DNA from: Brevibacillus_H sp041920465
Lineage (GTDB): Bacteria > Bacillota > Bacilli > Brevibacillales > Brevibacillaceae
NCBI GenBank assembly: GCA_041920465.1
Contig: JBHGXW010000034.1
Span: 62,001-126,000 of the forward strand
Direction of reading: 5' to 3'
Length of the DNA: 64,000 nucleotides
In this document: piece by piece, positions 41,934 through 51,141 of the stretch
Position numbering within the stretch: position 1 is the stretch's first letter
Layout: the number at the start of each line of letters is the position of its first letter
Notes under the pieces: model-generated
Seen by the model: the letters and a program-made list of their open reading frames with translations, nothing else
What the model was told of the DNA's origin: nothing
Databases searched by the model: none
Program-made: the position numbers and the translations under genes

Positions 41934-43004
41934 ATGACCGGAGGATGGACTCGTTTTCTACTCTGCAGCGTGATGGCGTTACTTTTTGTAGCGGGATGTT
42001 CTAACGCTTCTGGCAAGCCAAGTATCCAGGAACGAAATGTGCTGGTCTCTAAGCTGGATGCAGTAGAGAAAGTATCTGTGCTCACCACGGATGGAGAAGA
42101 AATATTTCTAGATATGTCGGCCATAAAAAAGGAATTTCCGCAAACGTCGCAGGAGATTTACCGATCAACGGATCGCTTGAAGGAATCAGACGTACGGTAC
42201 ACCTTGCTTGCGTATCGTCAAAACCAGGCTCCGCTTGTGTTTGAGATTGGGGAAATGGCCTGCCAATTTGAAGATGTTACATATCGGGGCAAGGACGCCC
42301 GAACCTTTTATCAAAAGATCGCAGAACTGGCTGGACGAGCTTTACTCGCGGGCCAGCATGTCCAATCCATTGAACTGTCGGCAGTCGATAAAGGTGATCT
42401 CGTTCACCTGAAGAATACGCAAAGTCAAGAGCTCTGGCAAATCTTCAGACAAGCCAGTTACCAGGTCAAGCCTGATCTCGTGCCATATCCACTGTATCCC
42501 CTTTATTCTTTGAAGCTGGATTTTGGGAACAGAGTTCGTGAAATAACAGTCCTGACACCAAGCCTGGTCACCTTCAAACTGGGTAATGATGTCTTGTATT
42601 TTCGTGTATCCGGTTCACTATTTTCGCTTTTAACCAAACAAATTGCACCAAAGCCGGCGGAGAACGACAGGTTCGATCAGTTGTTCAGAGCGGATAAAAT
42701 CTATATCCTCTCCTCTGCTAACAAGGCTCAAATGATCAGTGATGCGGCCGATCCGATTATTTGGGAAAGTATGGCGCACCAATTCATTCGGGCGCTCAAG
42801 GAAGGATCACCTAGGGAACAGAAGACTTCAGGGGCGGAGAAAGAAATATACAAGATTATCCTGACTATGGGAAATACTAAAAAGGAAATCAGCGTCTTTG
42901 AGAGCGGATTTGTCTTTGACGGAAGAGTGTTCAAACAACATAGAATAGTCAAACAAATCGAAGGATTGCTGGGCACTTATAAATTATTGGGGAAGTCTGG
43001 TTGA
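41934..43004 (+). CDS. Lipoprotein of unknown function
   Basis: A 356-residue protein with a lipobox VAGC (Cys near residue 21) after a short signal. The remainder shows no motif I recognise; it looks like two or three similar beta-rich modules (around 35-120, 130-230 and 235-350), each with hydrophobic strands and an I/V-L-T pattern. ATG 41934 follows GGAGG; a longer reading from 41862 overlaps the upstream gene. Confidence 0.7.
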   Translation: MTGGWTRFLLCSVMALLFVAGCSNASGKPSIQERNVLVSKLDAVEKVSVLTTDGEEIFLDMSAIKKEFPQTSQEIYRSTDRLKESDVRYTLLAYRQNQAPLVFEIGEMACQFEDVTYRGKDARTFYQKIAELAGRALLAGQHVQSIELSAVDKGDLVHLKNTQSQELWQIFRQASYQVKPDLVPYPLYPLYSLKLDFGNRVREITVLTPSLVTFKLGNDVLYFRVSGSLFSLLTKQIAPKPAENDRFDQLFRADKIYILSSANKAQMISDAADPIIWESMAHQFIRALKEGSPREQKTSGAEKEIYKIILTMGNTKKEISVFESGFVFDGRVFKQHRIVKQIEGLLGTYKLLGKSG

Positions 43005-43157
43005 TAAGCAGATATAAGACTTTCCTCTTATCAAAATTTGTCGTAAAATAGACATGTTGTTCACAACTTAGTGGTAGGAATTCCTTAGAGAGGCTATCTT
43101 CTCTGCTGGAAGAACTGCCAATCCTTTTCGATCCAAACTGCCATAGGAGGATGGAGA

Positions 43158-44318
43158 ATGAACGTTCATGAGTATCAAGGAAAAGAGATACTGAAGCAGT
43201 ACGGTGTTAAGGTGCCTGAGGGCCGTGTTGCATTTACCGTAGATGAAGCGGTAGAGGCAGCGAAAGCATTAGGCACTCAAGTGGTTGTAGTCAAGGCGCA
43301 AATTCACGCTGGCGGACGCGGGAAGGCTGGCGGCGTAAAAGTGGCAAAGAATCTGGATGAAGTGCGCAAATACGCCGAAGAGATCCTCGGCAAAGTGCTT
43401 GTGACTCACCAAACCGGCCCGGAAGGCAAAGAAGTAAAGCGCTTGTTAATTGAGCAAGGTTGCGACATCAAGAAAGAGTATTACATAGGGCTGGTTCTTG
43501 ACCGCGCGACAGGCCGTGTTACCATGATGGCTTCCGAAGAGGGCGGTACGGAGATTGAGGAAGTTGCAGCTCGTACTCCGGAAAAAATCTTCAAGGAAAC
43601 CATTGATCCGGTTACTGGTTTGACTCCGTTCCAGGCACGTAAGCTTGCATACGCGATCAACATTCCAAATGAATTGGTTAACAAAGCAGTGAAGTTTATG
43701 ATGGGTCTGTATCAAGCATACATTGACAAAGACTGCTCCATCGCTGAAATCAACCCGCTCGTAGTAACTGGTGACGGCGAAGTAATGGCGCTTGACGCAA
43801 AACTGAACTTCGACTCCAACGCATTGTATCGTCATCCGGAAATCGTGGAAATGCGCGACCTTTCCGAAGAAGACGAAAAAGAAATCGAAGCTTCCAAATT
43901 CGATCTGGCGTACATTGCACTTGACGGCAACATCGGCTGCATGGTTAACGGTGCAGGTCTTGCGATGGCAACCATGGACATTATCAAATTCTACGGCGGC
44001 GAACCAGCAAACTTCCTCGATGTAGGCGGCGGTGCAACCGAAGAAAAAGTAACCGAAGCCTTCAAGATTATCTTGAAAGACGAGAAAGTAAAAGGCATTT
44101 TCGTCAATATCTTCGGTGGCATCATGAGGTGTGACGTTATCGCCAACGGTGTTGTGGCTGCAGCGAAACAAGTTCAATTGGATCGTCCGTTGGTAGTACG
44201 TCTGGAAGGTACCAACGTAGAATTGGGTAAAAAGATCCTGAACGAATCCGGCTTAAACATCGTGGCTGCAGAATCCATGGCTGACGGAGCAGAAAAAATC
44301 GTTGCGCTTGTAAAATAA
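43158..44318 (+). CDS. sucC: Succinate-CoA ligase beta subunit SucC
   Basis: A 386-residue ATP-grasp subunit of the TCA-cycle enzyme that makes ATP (or GTP) from succinyl-CoA. Start MNVHEYQGKEIL, then KAQIHAGGRGKAGGVK near residue 47, ATP-grasp EINPLVVTGDGEVMALDAKLNFD near 197, and FVNIFGGIMRCD near 315. AGGAGG precedes the ATG. sucD follows only after 140 bp, unusually far. Confidence 0.97.
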   Translation: MNVHEYQGKEILKQYGVKVPEGRVAFTVDEAVEAAKALGTQVVVVKAQIHAGGRGKAGGVKVAKNLDEVRKYAEEILGKVLVTHQTGPEGKEVKRLLIEQGCDIKKEYYIGLVLDRATGRVTMMASEEGGTEIEEVAARTPEKIFKETIDPVTGLTPFQARKLAYAINIPNELVNKAVKFMMGLYQAYIDKDCSIAEINPLVVTGDGEVMALDAKLNFDSNALYRHPEIVEMRDLSEEDEKEIEASKFDLAYIALDGNIGCMVNGAGLAMATMDIIKFYGGEPANFLDVGGGATEEKVTEAFKIILKDEKVKGIFVNIFGGIMRCDVIANGVVAAAKQVQLDRPLVVRLEGTNVELGKKILNESGLNIVAAESMADGAEKIVALVK

Positions 44319-44353
44319 CGTGTGCAGCGAAAGGGGTTTCGTAAATTGTATGC

Positions 44354-44430
44354 GTTTTCTGCTTTTCAAGAAAGCAAAAACCACTCGACAACAGTTACGC
44401 TGATTCGATTGGGTGCCCCCAACTTATAAT
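44354..44430 (+). promoter_or_regulatory. Hairpin, palindrome and possible promoter inside sucC-sucD
   Basis: A hairpin GTTTT-CT-GCTTT / AAAGC-AA-AAAAC (44354-44381), then TTGGG-N4-CCCAA (44409-44422), then a perfect TATAAT (44425-44430) with a weak -35. This suggests an extra sucD promoter or an attenuation or processing point. Confidence 0.4.
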
Positions 44431-44458
44431 AAGGCGAAAAAGGTGGGAAAAATACGCG

Positions 44459-45385
44459 ATGAGTATTCTTGTCAATAAAAATACAAAGGTTATTACGCAA
44501 AATATGACTGGGAAAACAGGGATGTTCCACACCAAAGGTGGACTTGAATACGGCACTCAAATGGTTGCCGGCGCAACTCCTGGTAAAGGCGGTACTGTCG
44601 TAGATTTTACGCTCGACAACGGTACTACCGTGCAAGTACCTGTTTTTAATACTGTAGCTGAAGCGAAAGAAAAAACAGGTGCCAACGCATCTGTAATTTA
44701 CGTACCGCCAGCAGGAGCAGCTGACGCGATCATGGAAGCGGTTGATGCTGAACTGGATTTGGTTATTTGTATCACAGAAGGTATCCCTGTTCTTGACATG
44801 GTGAAAGTAAAACGCTATATGGAAGGCAAAAAGACCCGCCTTATCGGTCCTAACTGCCCTGGCGTAATTACTCCAGGCGAGTGCAAGATCGGCATCATGC
44901 CTGGTTATATTCACACCCCGGGTAAAGTGGGTATCGTATCCCGCTCCGGTACCTTGACTTATGAAGCGGTTCATCAAACGACAACTCGCGGAATCGGCCA
45001 ATCCACTGCAGTTGGTATCGGCGGCGACCCCGTAAACGGAACCAACTTCATCGATGTGTTGAAACTGTTCAATGAAGATCCGGATACTGAAGCAGTTATC
45101 ATGATCGGGGAAATCGGCGGAACTGCGGAAGAAGAAGCGGCAGAATGGATTGCGGCGAACATGAAGAAACCGGTTGTCGGCTTCATTGGCGGACAAACCG
45201 CTCCTCCAGGAAAACGCATGGGACATGCTGGTGCGATTATCTCCGGCGGTAAAGGCACCGCTGCAGAAAAGATCGCCAAACTGGAAGCTTGCGGCGTTCG
45301 TGTCGCCAAGACTCCGGCTGTTATCGGGGAAACGCTGGTAGAAGTGTTGAAAGAAAAAGGTCTTTTGGAAAAAGTGCTCAGCTAA
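44459..45385 (+). CDS. sucD: Succinate-CoA ligase alpha subunit SucD
   Basis: A 308-residue CoA-binding subunit. It carries the Rossmann CoA motif (GKTGMFHTKGGLEYGTQMVAG near residue 20, where the usual second aliphatic is Met), the active His loop GIGGDPVNGTNFID near 190, and the phosphohistidine region GFIGGQTAPPGKRMGHAGAIISGGKG near 240 with catalytic His in GHAGA. AAGGTGGG precedes ATG 44459. It completes the enzyme with SucC. Confidence 0.96.
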   Translation: MSILVNKNTKVITQNMTGKTGMFHTKGGLEYGTQMVAGATPGKGGTVVDFTLDNGTTVQVPVFNTVAEAKEKTGANASVIYVPPAGAADAIMEAVDAELDLVICITEGIPVLDMVKVKRYMEGKKTRLIGPNCPGVITPGECKIGIMPGYIHTPGKVGIVSRSGTLTYEAVHQTTTRGIGQSTAVGIGGDPVNGTNFIDVLKLFNEDPDTEAVIMIGEIGGTAEEEAAEWIAANMKKPVVGFIGGQTAPPGKRMGHAGAIISGGKGTAAEKIAKLEACGVRVAKTPAVIGETLVEVLKEKGLLEKVLS

Positions 45386-45438
45386 ACAGACGATTAATAA
45401 AAGGAGATGGTTTATCCATCTTCTTTTTGTTTTGGATT

Positions 45439-45481
45439 CCCGCTCGGCGCGGCATAAGCTATGTCCGAGCGGGTTTTCTTT
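45439..45481 (+). terminator. Terminator after sucD
   Basis: CCCGCTCGG / CCGAGCGGG (45439-45447, 45465-45473) with an inner weak pairing and TTTTCTTTG. It runs into the dprA promoter. Confidence 0.85.
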
Positions 45482-45509
45482 GTTTCCCCCTGCTGTCTCT
45501 TTTTATAAT
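45480..45509 (+). promoter_or_regulatory. Sigma-A type promoter of dprA
   Basis: TTGTTT (45480-45485), an 18 bp spacer, and TATAAT (45504-45509). The start would be near 45516, ahead of the proposed TTG start codon. Confidence 0.55.
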
Positions 45510-45536
45510 GAAGAAAAACGTTTGGGGTGGACGCAT

Positions 45537-46649
45537 TTGGATAGAAACGAGCTTGCGGAGCGGGATTGGCTGTTTTCACTTTGTTCCATTGAAGGCGTGG
45601 GAAGAAGGACGATATTTGCTCTTTACCAAGAGATCGGCAGTTTTTCCGGCTGGCCTTCATTGCCTAAAGATTTGATTCTATCACTACATTTGCCGCTATC
45701 CGTGCGAATCCAACTCGTGGAACGGATGAACGAAACGCAGGTTTTGCGGGATAAAGCAGAAAGAATTGCGAAAAATGTTGAATTTGTTTGTTTTCTGGAT
45801 GACAATTTTCCGACAAGTCTCTGTCATATTCCTGACCCTCCGGCTATTCTTTTTTATAAAGGTGACTTTTCTCTGTTGAAAGAGCCGCTTATCGCCATCG
45901 TCGGCACGCGGAAAGCAACCAGTTACGGAGAGTCTGCTTGCCAATATTTCGCGAGCGGGTTGTCAAAAATGGGGATGGTTGTGGTCTCTGGACTGGCTCT
46001 GGGAATCGACACCCTGGCCCACCGATTTGCGCTTGAAGCGGGTTCGCCCACAGTGGCAGTACTTGGTTGCGGCATAGATCAAGTCTATCCTCGGCAAAAC
46101 ATTCGGCTTTACCAACAAATAGAGAAGCACGGCTTAATTCTCTCCGAATACCCGCCTCGGACCAAGCTTCACCCGGGCCTGTTTCCGGAGCGGAACCGGA
46201 TCATCAGCGGCATAAGCCACGGCGTGCTGGTAATTGAAGCGGCGGAGCGGAGTGGATCGCTGATTACTGCTGATCATGCTTTGGAGCAGGGAAGAGAAGT
46301 GTTTGCGGTACCGGGTCCCATTTTTTCCCCGAAAAGCATAGGGTCCAATCATCTGATCAAACAAGGAGCTAAAATGGTAACAGAGTGTAAAGAGATTGTG
46401 GAGGAATTCCCTTGGTTTACCCCAAAAATCATAGAGAACAAATTCTTCGACAAAGTCTCACTTGATTCCGACGAACGTTTTTTGCTATCAATGATAAGGG
46501 AAACCCCTGTGCACTGGGATGAACTCTTTATGACCTTGGACCCAAAGAGGAGAGCCATCCTTGACCAGACACTGGTGCGTTTGCAGACGAAAAATTGTGT
46601 CGAATGGCTGCCGGGCGGGTATTATCGAAGACGGGCTGACCAAAAATAA
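45537..46649 (+). CDS. dprA: DNA processing protein DprA (Smf)
   Basis: A 370-residue protein that loads RecA onto incoming single-stranded DNA in transformation. The Rossmann core is IAIVGTRKATSYGESACQYF near residue 112, then VVSGLALGIDTLAHRFAL, VAVLGCGIDQVYPRQN, SEYPPRTKLHPGLFPERNRIISG and REVFAVPGPIFSPKSIGSNHLI. An N-terminal helical part precedes it and a winged-helix-like C-terminus follows. I chose TTG 45537, seven bases after GGGGTGG and downstream of the promoter; a longer reading from 45432 would cross the sucD terminator. Confidence 0.92.
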   Translation: MDRNELAERDWLFSLCSIEGVGRRTIFALYQEIGSFSGWPSLPKDLILSLHLPLSVRIQLVERMNETQVLRDKAERIAKNVEFVCFLDDNFPTSLCHIPDPPAILFYKGDFSLLKEPLIAIVGTRKATSYGESACQYFASGLSKMGMVVVSGLALGIDTLAHRFALEAGSPTVAVLGCGIDQVYPRQNIRLYQQIEKHGLILSEYPPRTKLHPGLFPERNRIISGISHGVLVIEAAERSGSLITADHALEQGREVFAVPGPIFSPKSIGSNHLIKQGAKMVTECKEIVEEFPWFTPKIIENKFFDKVSLDSDERFLLSMIRETPVHWDELFMTLDPKRRAILDQTLVRLQTKNCVEWLPGGYYRRRADQK

Positions 46650-46662
46650 AAAAGAGGGTAGT

Positions 46663-46692
46663 TTGACAAATAGTAATGCCATATTGAATAAT
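46663..46692 (+). promoter_or_regulatory. Sigma-A type promoter of topA
   Basis: TTGACA (46663-46668), an 18 bp spacer and AATAAT (46687-46692). The -35 is perfect and the start lies about 30 bp before topA. Confidence 0.6.
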
Positions 46693-46727
46693 AGGGGAGA
46701 TTCAATACGCAAAGGGGGAGGAAATAT

Positions 46728-48806
46728 TTGGCTGATACGCTTGTTATCGTCGAATCTCCGGCGAAAGCGAAGACTATTGGTAAATACTTAGGCAGCAAAT
46801 ATATCGTGAAAGCGTCAATGGGCCATGTGAGAGACCTCCCGAAAAGTCAGATGGGTGTTGACGTCAAGAACGCTTACGAACCTAAGTACATAACGATTCG
46901 AGGCAAAGGTGACGTTCTGAAAACGTTGAAGGATTCGGCTAAGAAGGTAAAGCAAGTTTACCTGGCTGCCGACCCTGATCGTGAAGGAGAAGCGATCGCA
47001 TGGCATCTGGCGCATTATCTGGGTCTTGATGTGTCCAAGCCGATTCGCGTCGTGTTCAATGAGATTACCAAGGATGCGATCAAAGAAGCTTTCAAGCATC
47101 CTCGCCATATAAACATGGATCTGGTGAATGCACAGCAAGCACGCCGAATTCTCGACCGTCTGGTGGGTTATAACATCAGTCCGCTGCTTTGGAAAAAGGT
47201 GAAAAAAGGATTAAGCGCCGGGCGAGTGCAGTCCGTCACAGTCAAAATGATCATTGACCGCGAAAATGAGATTAAGAACTTTGTGCCGGAGGAATACTGG
47301 ACGATCACCAGTAAGCTTCTGGCAGGCGGCAAAGAGTTTGAAGCGCGTTTCCATGGCTTCGGCGAAGAAAAGCAGGAGATCAAATCAAAGCAAGAAGTGG
47401 ATGAGATCCTGAAACGCATCGAAAATCAACCGTTCGTTGTTTCCAGAGTAACCAAGCGTGAGCGAAAACGAAATCCGGCACCTCCTTTTATCACCAGCTC
47501 GTTGCAGCAGGAGGCAGCAAGGAAGCTTAATTTCCGCACTGCGAAAACCATGATGATTGCCCAACAGCTGTATGAAGGGATTGATCTGGGCAAAGAGGGA
47601 ACAGTCGGTTTGATCACGTATATGCGTACCGATTCCACACGCATTTCGCAGACAGCACAAGAGGAAGCAAAAGCGTTTATCGAAGAGGAATACGGCAAGG
47701 AGTATTCCCTTTCAGAACCGAGAACGCATGCAAAAAAAGAAGGTGCGCAAGACGCCCACGAAGCGATTCGCCCTACTTCCCCGCTTCGTCATCCGGACAA
47801 GATCAAAGAATTTTTGTCCCGCGACCAACTCCGCTTATACCGTCTCATTTGGGAGCGCTTTATTGCCAGTCAGATGTCCTCCGCTATTCTTGATACAATG
47901 AGTGTGGACATCGAAGTAAACGGAGTCTTTTTTAGAGCATCAGGCTCCAAGGTGAAATTTCCCGGATTTATGAAGGTATACGTCGAAGGAACCGACGAGG
48001 GGCATAAAGAAGAGGACGCGATTTTGCCGCCGATTGAAGAGGGACAAAAGCTGGAGGCGAAATCGATTGAGCCTAACCAGCATTTCACCCAACCACCACC
48101 GCGCTATACGGAAGCTCGTCTGATCAAGACTTTGGAGGAAAACGGCATTGGGCGTCCGTCCACCTACTCGCCAACCTTGGAAACCATCCAAAAGCGCGGT
48201 TACGTTGCTTTGGAAGAAAAACGGTTTGTTCCGACTGAATTGGGTGAAATCGTCCTTTCCCTGATCGAGGAGTTCTTTCCAGAGATTCTGGATGTCGAGT
48301 TTACTTCTGAACTGGAAGCGGATCTGGATAAGGTTGAAGAAGGGATGGCAGATTGGGTAAAAGTTCTTGATTCGTTCTATCAAGATTTTGCCAAACAGGT
48401 AGAAATTGCTGCCGAAACGATGGAAGAAGTGGAGATAAAAGACGAAGTATCCGACGAATTGTGTGAACAATGCGGCAAACCGCTTGTCTACAAAATAGGA
48501 CGATTCGGCAAGTTTTTAGCTTGTTCAGGGTTCCCTGAATGCCGATTCACCAAGCCGATTGTCAAAGAGACCGGCGTTACTTGTCCGCAATGTGAAACCG
48601 GAACGATTGTCGAGCGTAAAAGTAAGAAGAACCGCCTCTTCTATGGCTGCAACCGTTATCCCGAGTGTGATTTCGTCTCTTGGGATAAGCCGATTGCCCG
48701 TCCTTGCCCAAAATGCAAGAGCATGCTCGTAGAGAAAAAGCGGAAGAAGCAAGGGGTAAGCATAACGTGCACGAAATGCGATTACCATGAAGAAGTAGAT
48801 TCGTAA
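46728..48806 (+). CDS. topA: DNA topoisomerase I TopA
   Basis: A 692-residue type IA topoisomerase that relaxes negative supercoils. Toprim: LVIVESPAKAKTIGKYLG and AADPDREGEAIAWHLA near residue 85. The active Tyr is in GLITYMRTDSTR near 300. Three C4 zinc modules close the protein (CEQCGKP...CSGFPEC, CPQCETG...CNRYPEC, CPKCKSM...CTKC). It starts with TTG 46728, six bases after GGGGGAGG. Confidence 0.97.
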   Translation: MADTLVIVESPAKAKTIGKYLGSKYIVKASMGHVRDLPKSQMGVDVKNAYEPKYITIRGKGDVLKTLKDSAKKVKQVYLAADPDREGEAIAWHLAHYLGLDVSKPIRVVFNEITKDAIKEAFKHPRHINMDLVNAQQARRILDRLVGYNISPLLWKKVKKGLSAGRVQSVTVKMIIDRENEIKNFVPEEYWTITSKLLAGGKEFEARFHGFGEEKQEIKSKQEVDEILKRIENQPFVVSRVTKRERKRNPAPPFITSSLQQEAARKLNFRTAKTMMIAQQLYEGIDLGKEGTVGLITYMRTDSTRISQTAQEEAKAFIEEEYGKEYSLSEPRTHAKKEGAQDAHEAIRPTSPLRHPDKIKEFLSRDQLRLYRLIWERFIASQMSSAILDTMSVDIEVNGVFFRASGSKVKFPGFMKVYVEGTDEGHKEEDAILPPIEEGQKLEAKSIEPNQHFTQPPPRYTEARLIKTLEENGIGRPSTYSPTLETIQKRGYVALEEKRFVPTELGEIVLSLIEEFFPEILDVEFTSELEADLDKVEEGMADWVKVLDSFYQDFAKQVEIAAETMEEVEIKDEVSDELCEQCGKPLVYKIGRFGKFLACSGFPECRFTKPIVKETGVTCPQCETGTIVERKSKKNRLFYGCNRYPECDFVSWDKPIARPCPKCKSMLVEKKRKKQGVSITCTKCDYHEEVDS

Positions 48807-48834
48807 TAGTGAGAGAAAATGGAGGTTTCGCAGC

Positions 48835-50154
48835 ATGACGCAACCGTATGTGACTGTCGTAGGAGCAGGTTTGGCAGGAAGCGAGGCAGCATGGCAGATC
48901 GCAGAAGCCGGGGTGTCGGTCAAATTATATGAAATGCGTCCCGTGAAGCAGACGCCTGCGCATCATACAGATAAATTTGCTGAGCTGGTGTGCAGCAATT
49001 CGCTCAGGGCCAACTCTTTAACCAATGCAGTAGGGGTTCTCAAAGAAGAGATGCGGCGTCTCAATTCGATCATCATCAAAGCAGCCGACAGCTGTCAGGT
49101 TCCGGCAGGTGGGGCGTTAGCGGTAGATCGGCATGAATTCGCTGAATATGTTACACAGGCGGTTAAGGGCCATCCTTTGATTGAAGTAATTCACGAAGAG
49201 GTTGAGACGATCCCGGACGGAGTTACCGTGATAGCTTCAGGGCCGCTTACCTCGGCTGGCCTGTCCCAGCAGCTGAAAGAGTTGACGGGCGAAGAGTACC
49301 TGTACTTTTACGATGCGGCTGCTCCGATTATTGAGAAAGACTCAATCGACATGAGCAAGATATTCGTTGCTTCCCGATACGACAAAGGGGAAGCGGCCTA
49401 CCTGAACTGTCCGATGAATGAAGAGGAATTCAACCGCTTTTACGAAGCGTTGATCACGGCAGAGGCTGTTCCGCTCAAGGAATTCGAGAAAGAAATCTTC
49501 TTCGAAGGCTGCATGCCGATTGAGGTGATGGCGAAAAGAGGCCGTCAAACCATGTTGTTCGGCCCGTTGAAACCGGTTGGATTGATTGATCCGCGCACTG
49601 GCGAGCAGCCTTTTGCCGTCATCCAGCTTCGCCAGGATAACAGTGCGGCAACTCTTTATAATATGGTAGGTTTTCAAACCCATCTCAAATGGCCGGAGCA
49701 AAAACGGGTCTTTTCACTGATTCCCGGTTTGGAGAACTGCGAAATTGTCCGTTACGGGGTCATGCATCGCAATACGTTTATCAACTCTCCCAAACTGCTT
49801 CGCCCAACCTATCAATATAAAGACCGTGACAGCCTTTTCTTCGCAGGACAAATGACCGGCGTGGAAGGGTACGTGGAATCAGCTGCATCCGGGTTGCTTG
49901 CCGGGATGAATGCCGCACGTTTCGCCAAGGGAGAAGAGCTCTTGACCCTGCCGGCCGAAACGGTGATTGGCAGCATGGCACACTACATAACAACAGCCGA
50001 TCCAAAGCATTTCCAACCGATGAACGCCAATTTTGGCTTACTGCCCAACCTGTCAGTTAAGATTCGCAACAAGAAAGAGAAGAATGAACGGTTGGCTGAG
50101 AGAGCGTTGGAAACAATTCAGAATTTTACACAAGTGCAATACAATTTTGGTTGA
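48835..50154 (+). CDS. trmFO: tRNA (m5U54) methyltransferase TrmFO
   Basis: A 439-residue flavoprotein that makes m5U at position 54 of tRNA using methylenetetrahydrofolate. The FAD motif is VTVVGAGLAGSEAAWQIA at the start, with ELVCSNSLRANSLTNAVGVLKEEM near 45 and the Cys in LNCPMNEEEF and FEGCMPIEVMAKRG (the latter near 223 being catalytic in the family). GGAGG precedes the ATG. Confidence 0.96.
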   Translation: MTQPYVTVVGAGLAGSEAAWQIAEAGVSVKLYEMRPVKQTPAHHTDKFAELVCSNSLRANSLTNAVGVLKEEMRRLNSIIIKAADSCQVPAGGALAVDRHEFAEYVTQAVKGHPLIEVIHEEVETIPDGVTVIASGPLTSAGLSQQLKELTGEEYLYFYDAAAPIIEKDSIDMSKIFVASRYDKGEAAYLNCPMNEEEFNRFYEALITAEAVPLKEFEKEIFFEGCMPIEVMAKRGRQTMLFGPLKPVGLIDPRTGEQPFAVIQLRQDNSAATLYNMVGFQTHLKWPEQKRVFSLIPGLENCEIVRYGVMHRNTFINSPKLLRPTYQYKDRDSLFFAGQMTGVEGYVESAASGLLAGMNAARFAKGEELLTLPAETVIGSMAHYITTADPKHFQPMNANFGLLPNLSVKIRNKKEKNERLAERALETIQNFTQVQYNFG

Positions 50155-50209
50155 TAAGCGGTATACTCTATGTTACTATATAGTTGCCTTCGAGGAGAGT
50201 ACGTGTGAG

Positions 50210-51133
50210 ATGGACAATTCAGCTGATTTATCCACCTGGGTAGAACCATTTCTTCACTATTTGCAGATAGAAAAAAACGCATCTCCCCATACCATAAAAC
50301 AATATTCCGCAGATATTCTTGAATTTGTCGCGTTTATGGAACAGCACCAAATTTTCGCGTTGGATGCTGTTTCTTATTTGCATGGACGCTCTTTTCTTGC
50401 GCACATGGCGAAAAAAGGACTGGCGAGGCGGAGTATTGCCCGTAAGTTGTCAAGCTTGCGCAGTTTTTACCGGTTTCACATGCGGGAAAGAAATGTGTCA
50501 CAAAACCCTTTCCAACTTGTTTCCACGCCGAAAGTGGAGAAGAAGCTGCCGTCTTTTATGTATCCTGTCGAGATTCAGGCTCTGCTTGAGATTCCTGATC
50601 CGACGACACCTCTCGGCCAGCGGGACCGCGTCATTTTTGAGCTTCTCTACGCAAGCGGTATCCGTGTGACGGAGCTGGTTACCCTGACTCTGCGATCGAT
50701 AGACCTGACGAATGAAGTCGCTTTGGTATACGGCAAAGGGTCAAAGGAAAGATACGTTCCAATCGGCAGTTATGCGCTTCAAGCAATTCGGCAATATTTA
50801 AAACAAGGAAGAATTACATTGTTAGGTGGCCAACCGGACCATGGAGCATTGCTTTTGAATTACCGTGGAGAACGATTGTCTGATCGAAGCGTTCGTCGTA
50901 TTGTTAACAAGCATGTAGACGCTGCTGCTCTCAATTTACATATCTCTCCTCATACATTCCGGCATACATTTGCCACTCATCTGCTTGATGCAGGCGCAGA
51001 CCTGCGAACCGTACAGGAACTCTTGGGTCATGTTAACATTTCGACGACGCAGGTTTATACGCACGTAACAAAAGAACGCTTGCGTCAAGTATACGACACT
51101 GCCCATCCTCGGGCAGAAAAAAGAAGGAAGTGA
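50210..51133 (+). CDS. xerC: Tyrosine recombinase XerC (CodV)
   Basis: A 307-residue recombinase that resolves chromosome dimers at dif. Catalytic residues: Arg in ASGIRVTEL near 157, Lys in GKGSKERYVP near 179, His and Arg in HTFRHTFATHLL near 250, His in LLGHVNIS near 276, and Tyr in TTQVYTHV near 284. The N-terminal SAM-like domain includes RSIARKLSSLRSFYRF. ATG 50210 has GAGGAGAG upstream; in-frame readings from 50033 overlap trmFO and lack a site. Confidence 0.95.
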   Translation: MDNSADLSTWVEPFLHYLQIEKNASPHTIKQYSADILEFVAFMEQHQIFALDAVSYLHGRSFLAHMAKKGLARRSIARKLSSLRSFYRFHMRERNVSQNPFQLVSTPKVEKKLPSFMYPVEIQALLEIPDPTTPLGQRDRVIFELLYASGIRVTELVTLTLRSIDLTNEVALVYGKGSKERYVPIGSYALQAIRQYLKQGRITLLGGQPDHGALLLNYRGERLSDRSVRRIVNKHVDAAALNLHISPHTFRHTFATHLLDAGADLRTVQELLGHVNISTTQVYTHVTKERLRQVYDTAHPRAEKRRK

Positions 51134-51141
51134 TCCTGAAG

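Noticed and set aside
50033..50209. N-terminal extension of XerC inside trmFO
   Set aside because: It overlaps trmFO in another frame; GAGGAGAG and the usual XerC start fit ATG 50210.
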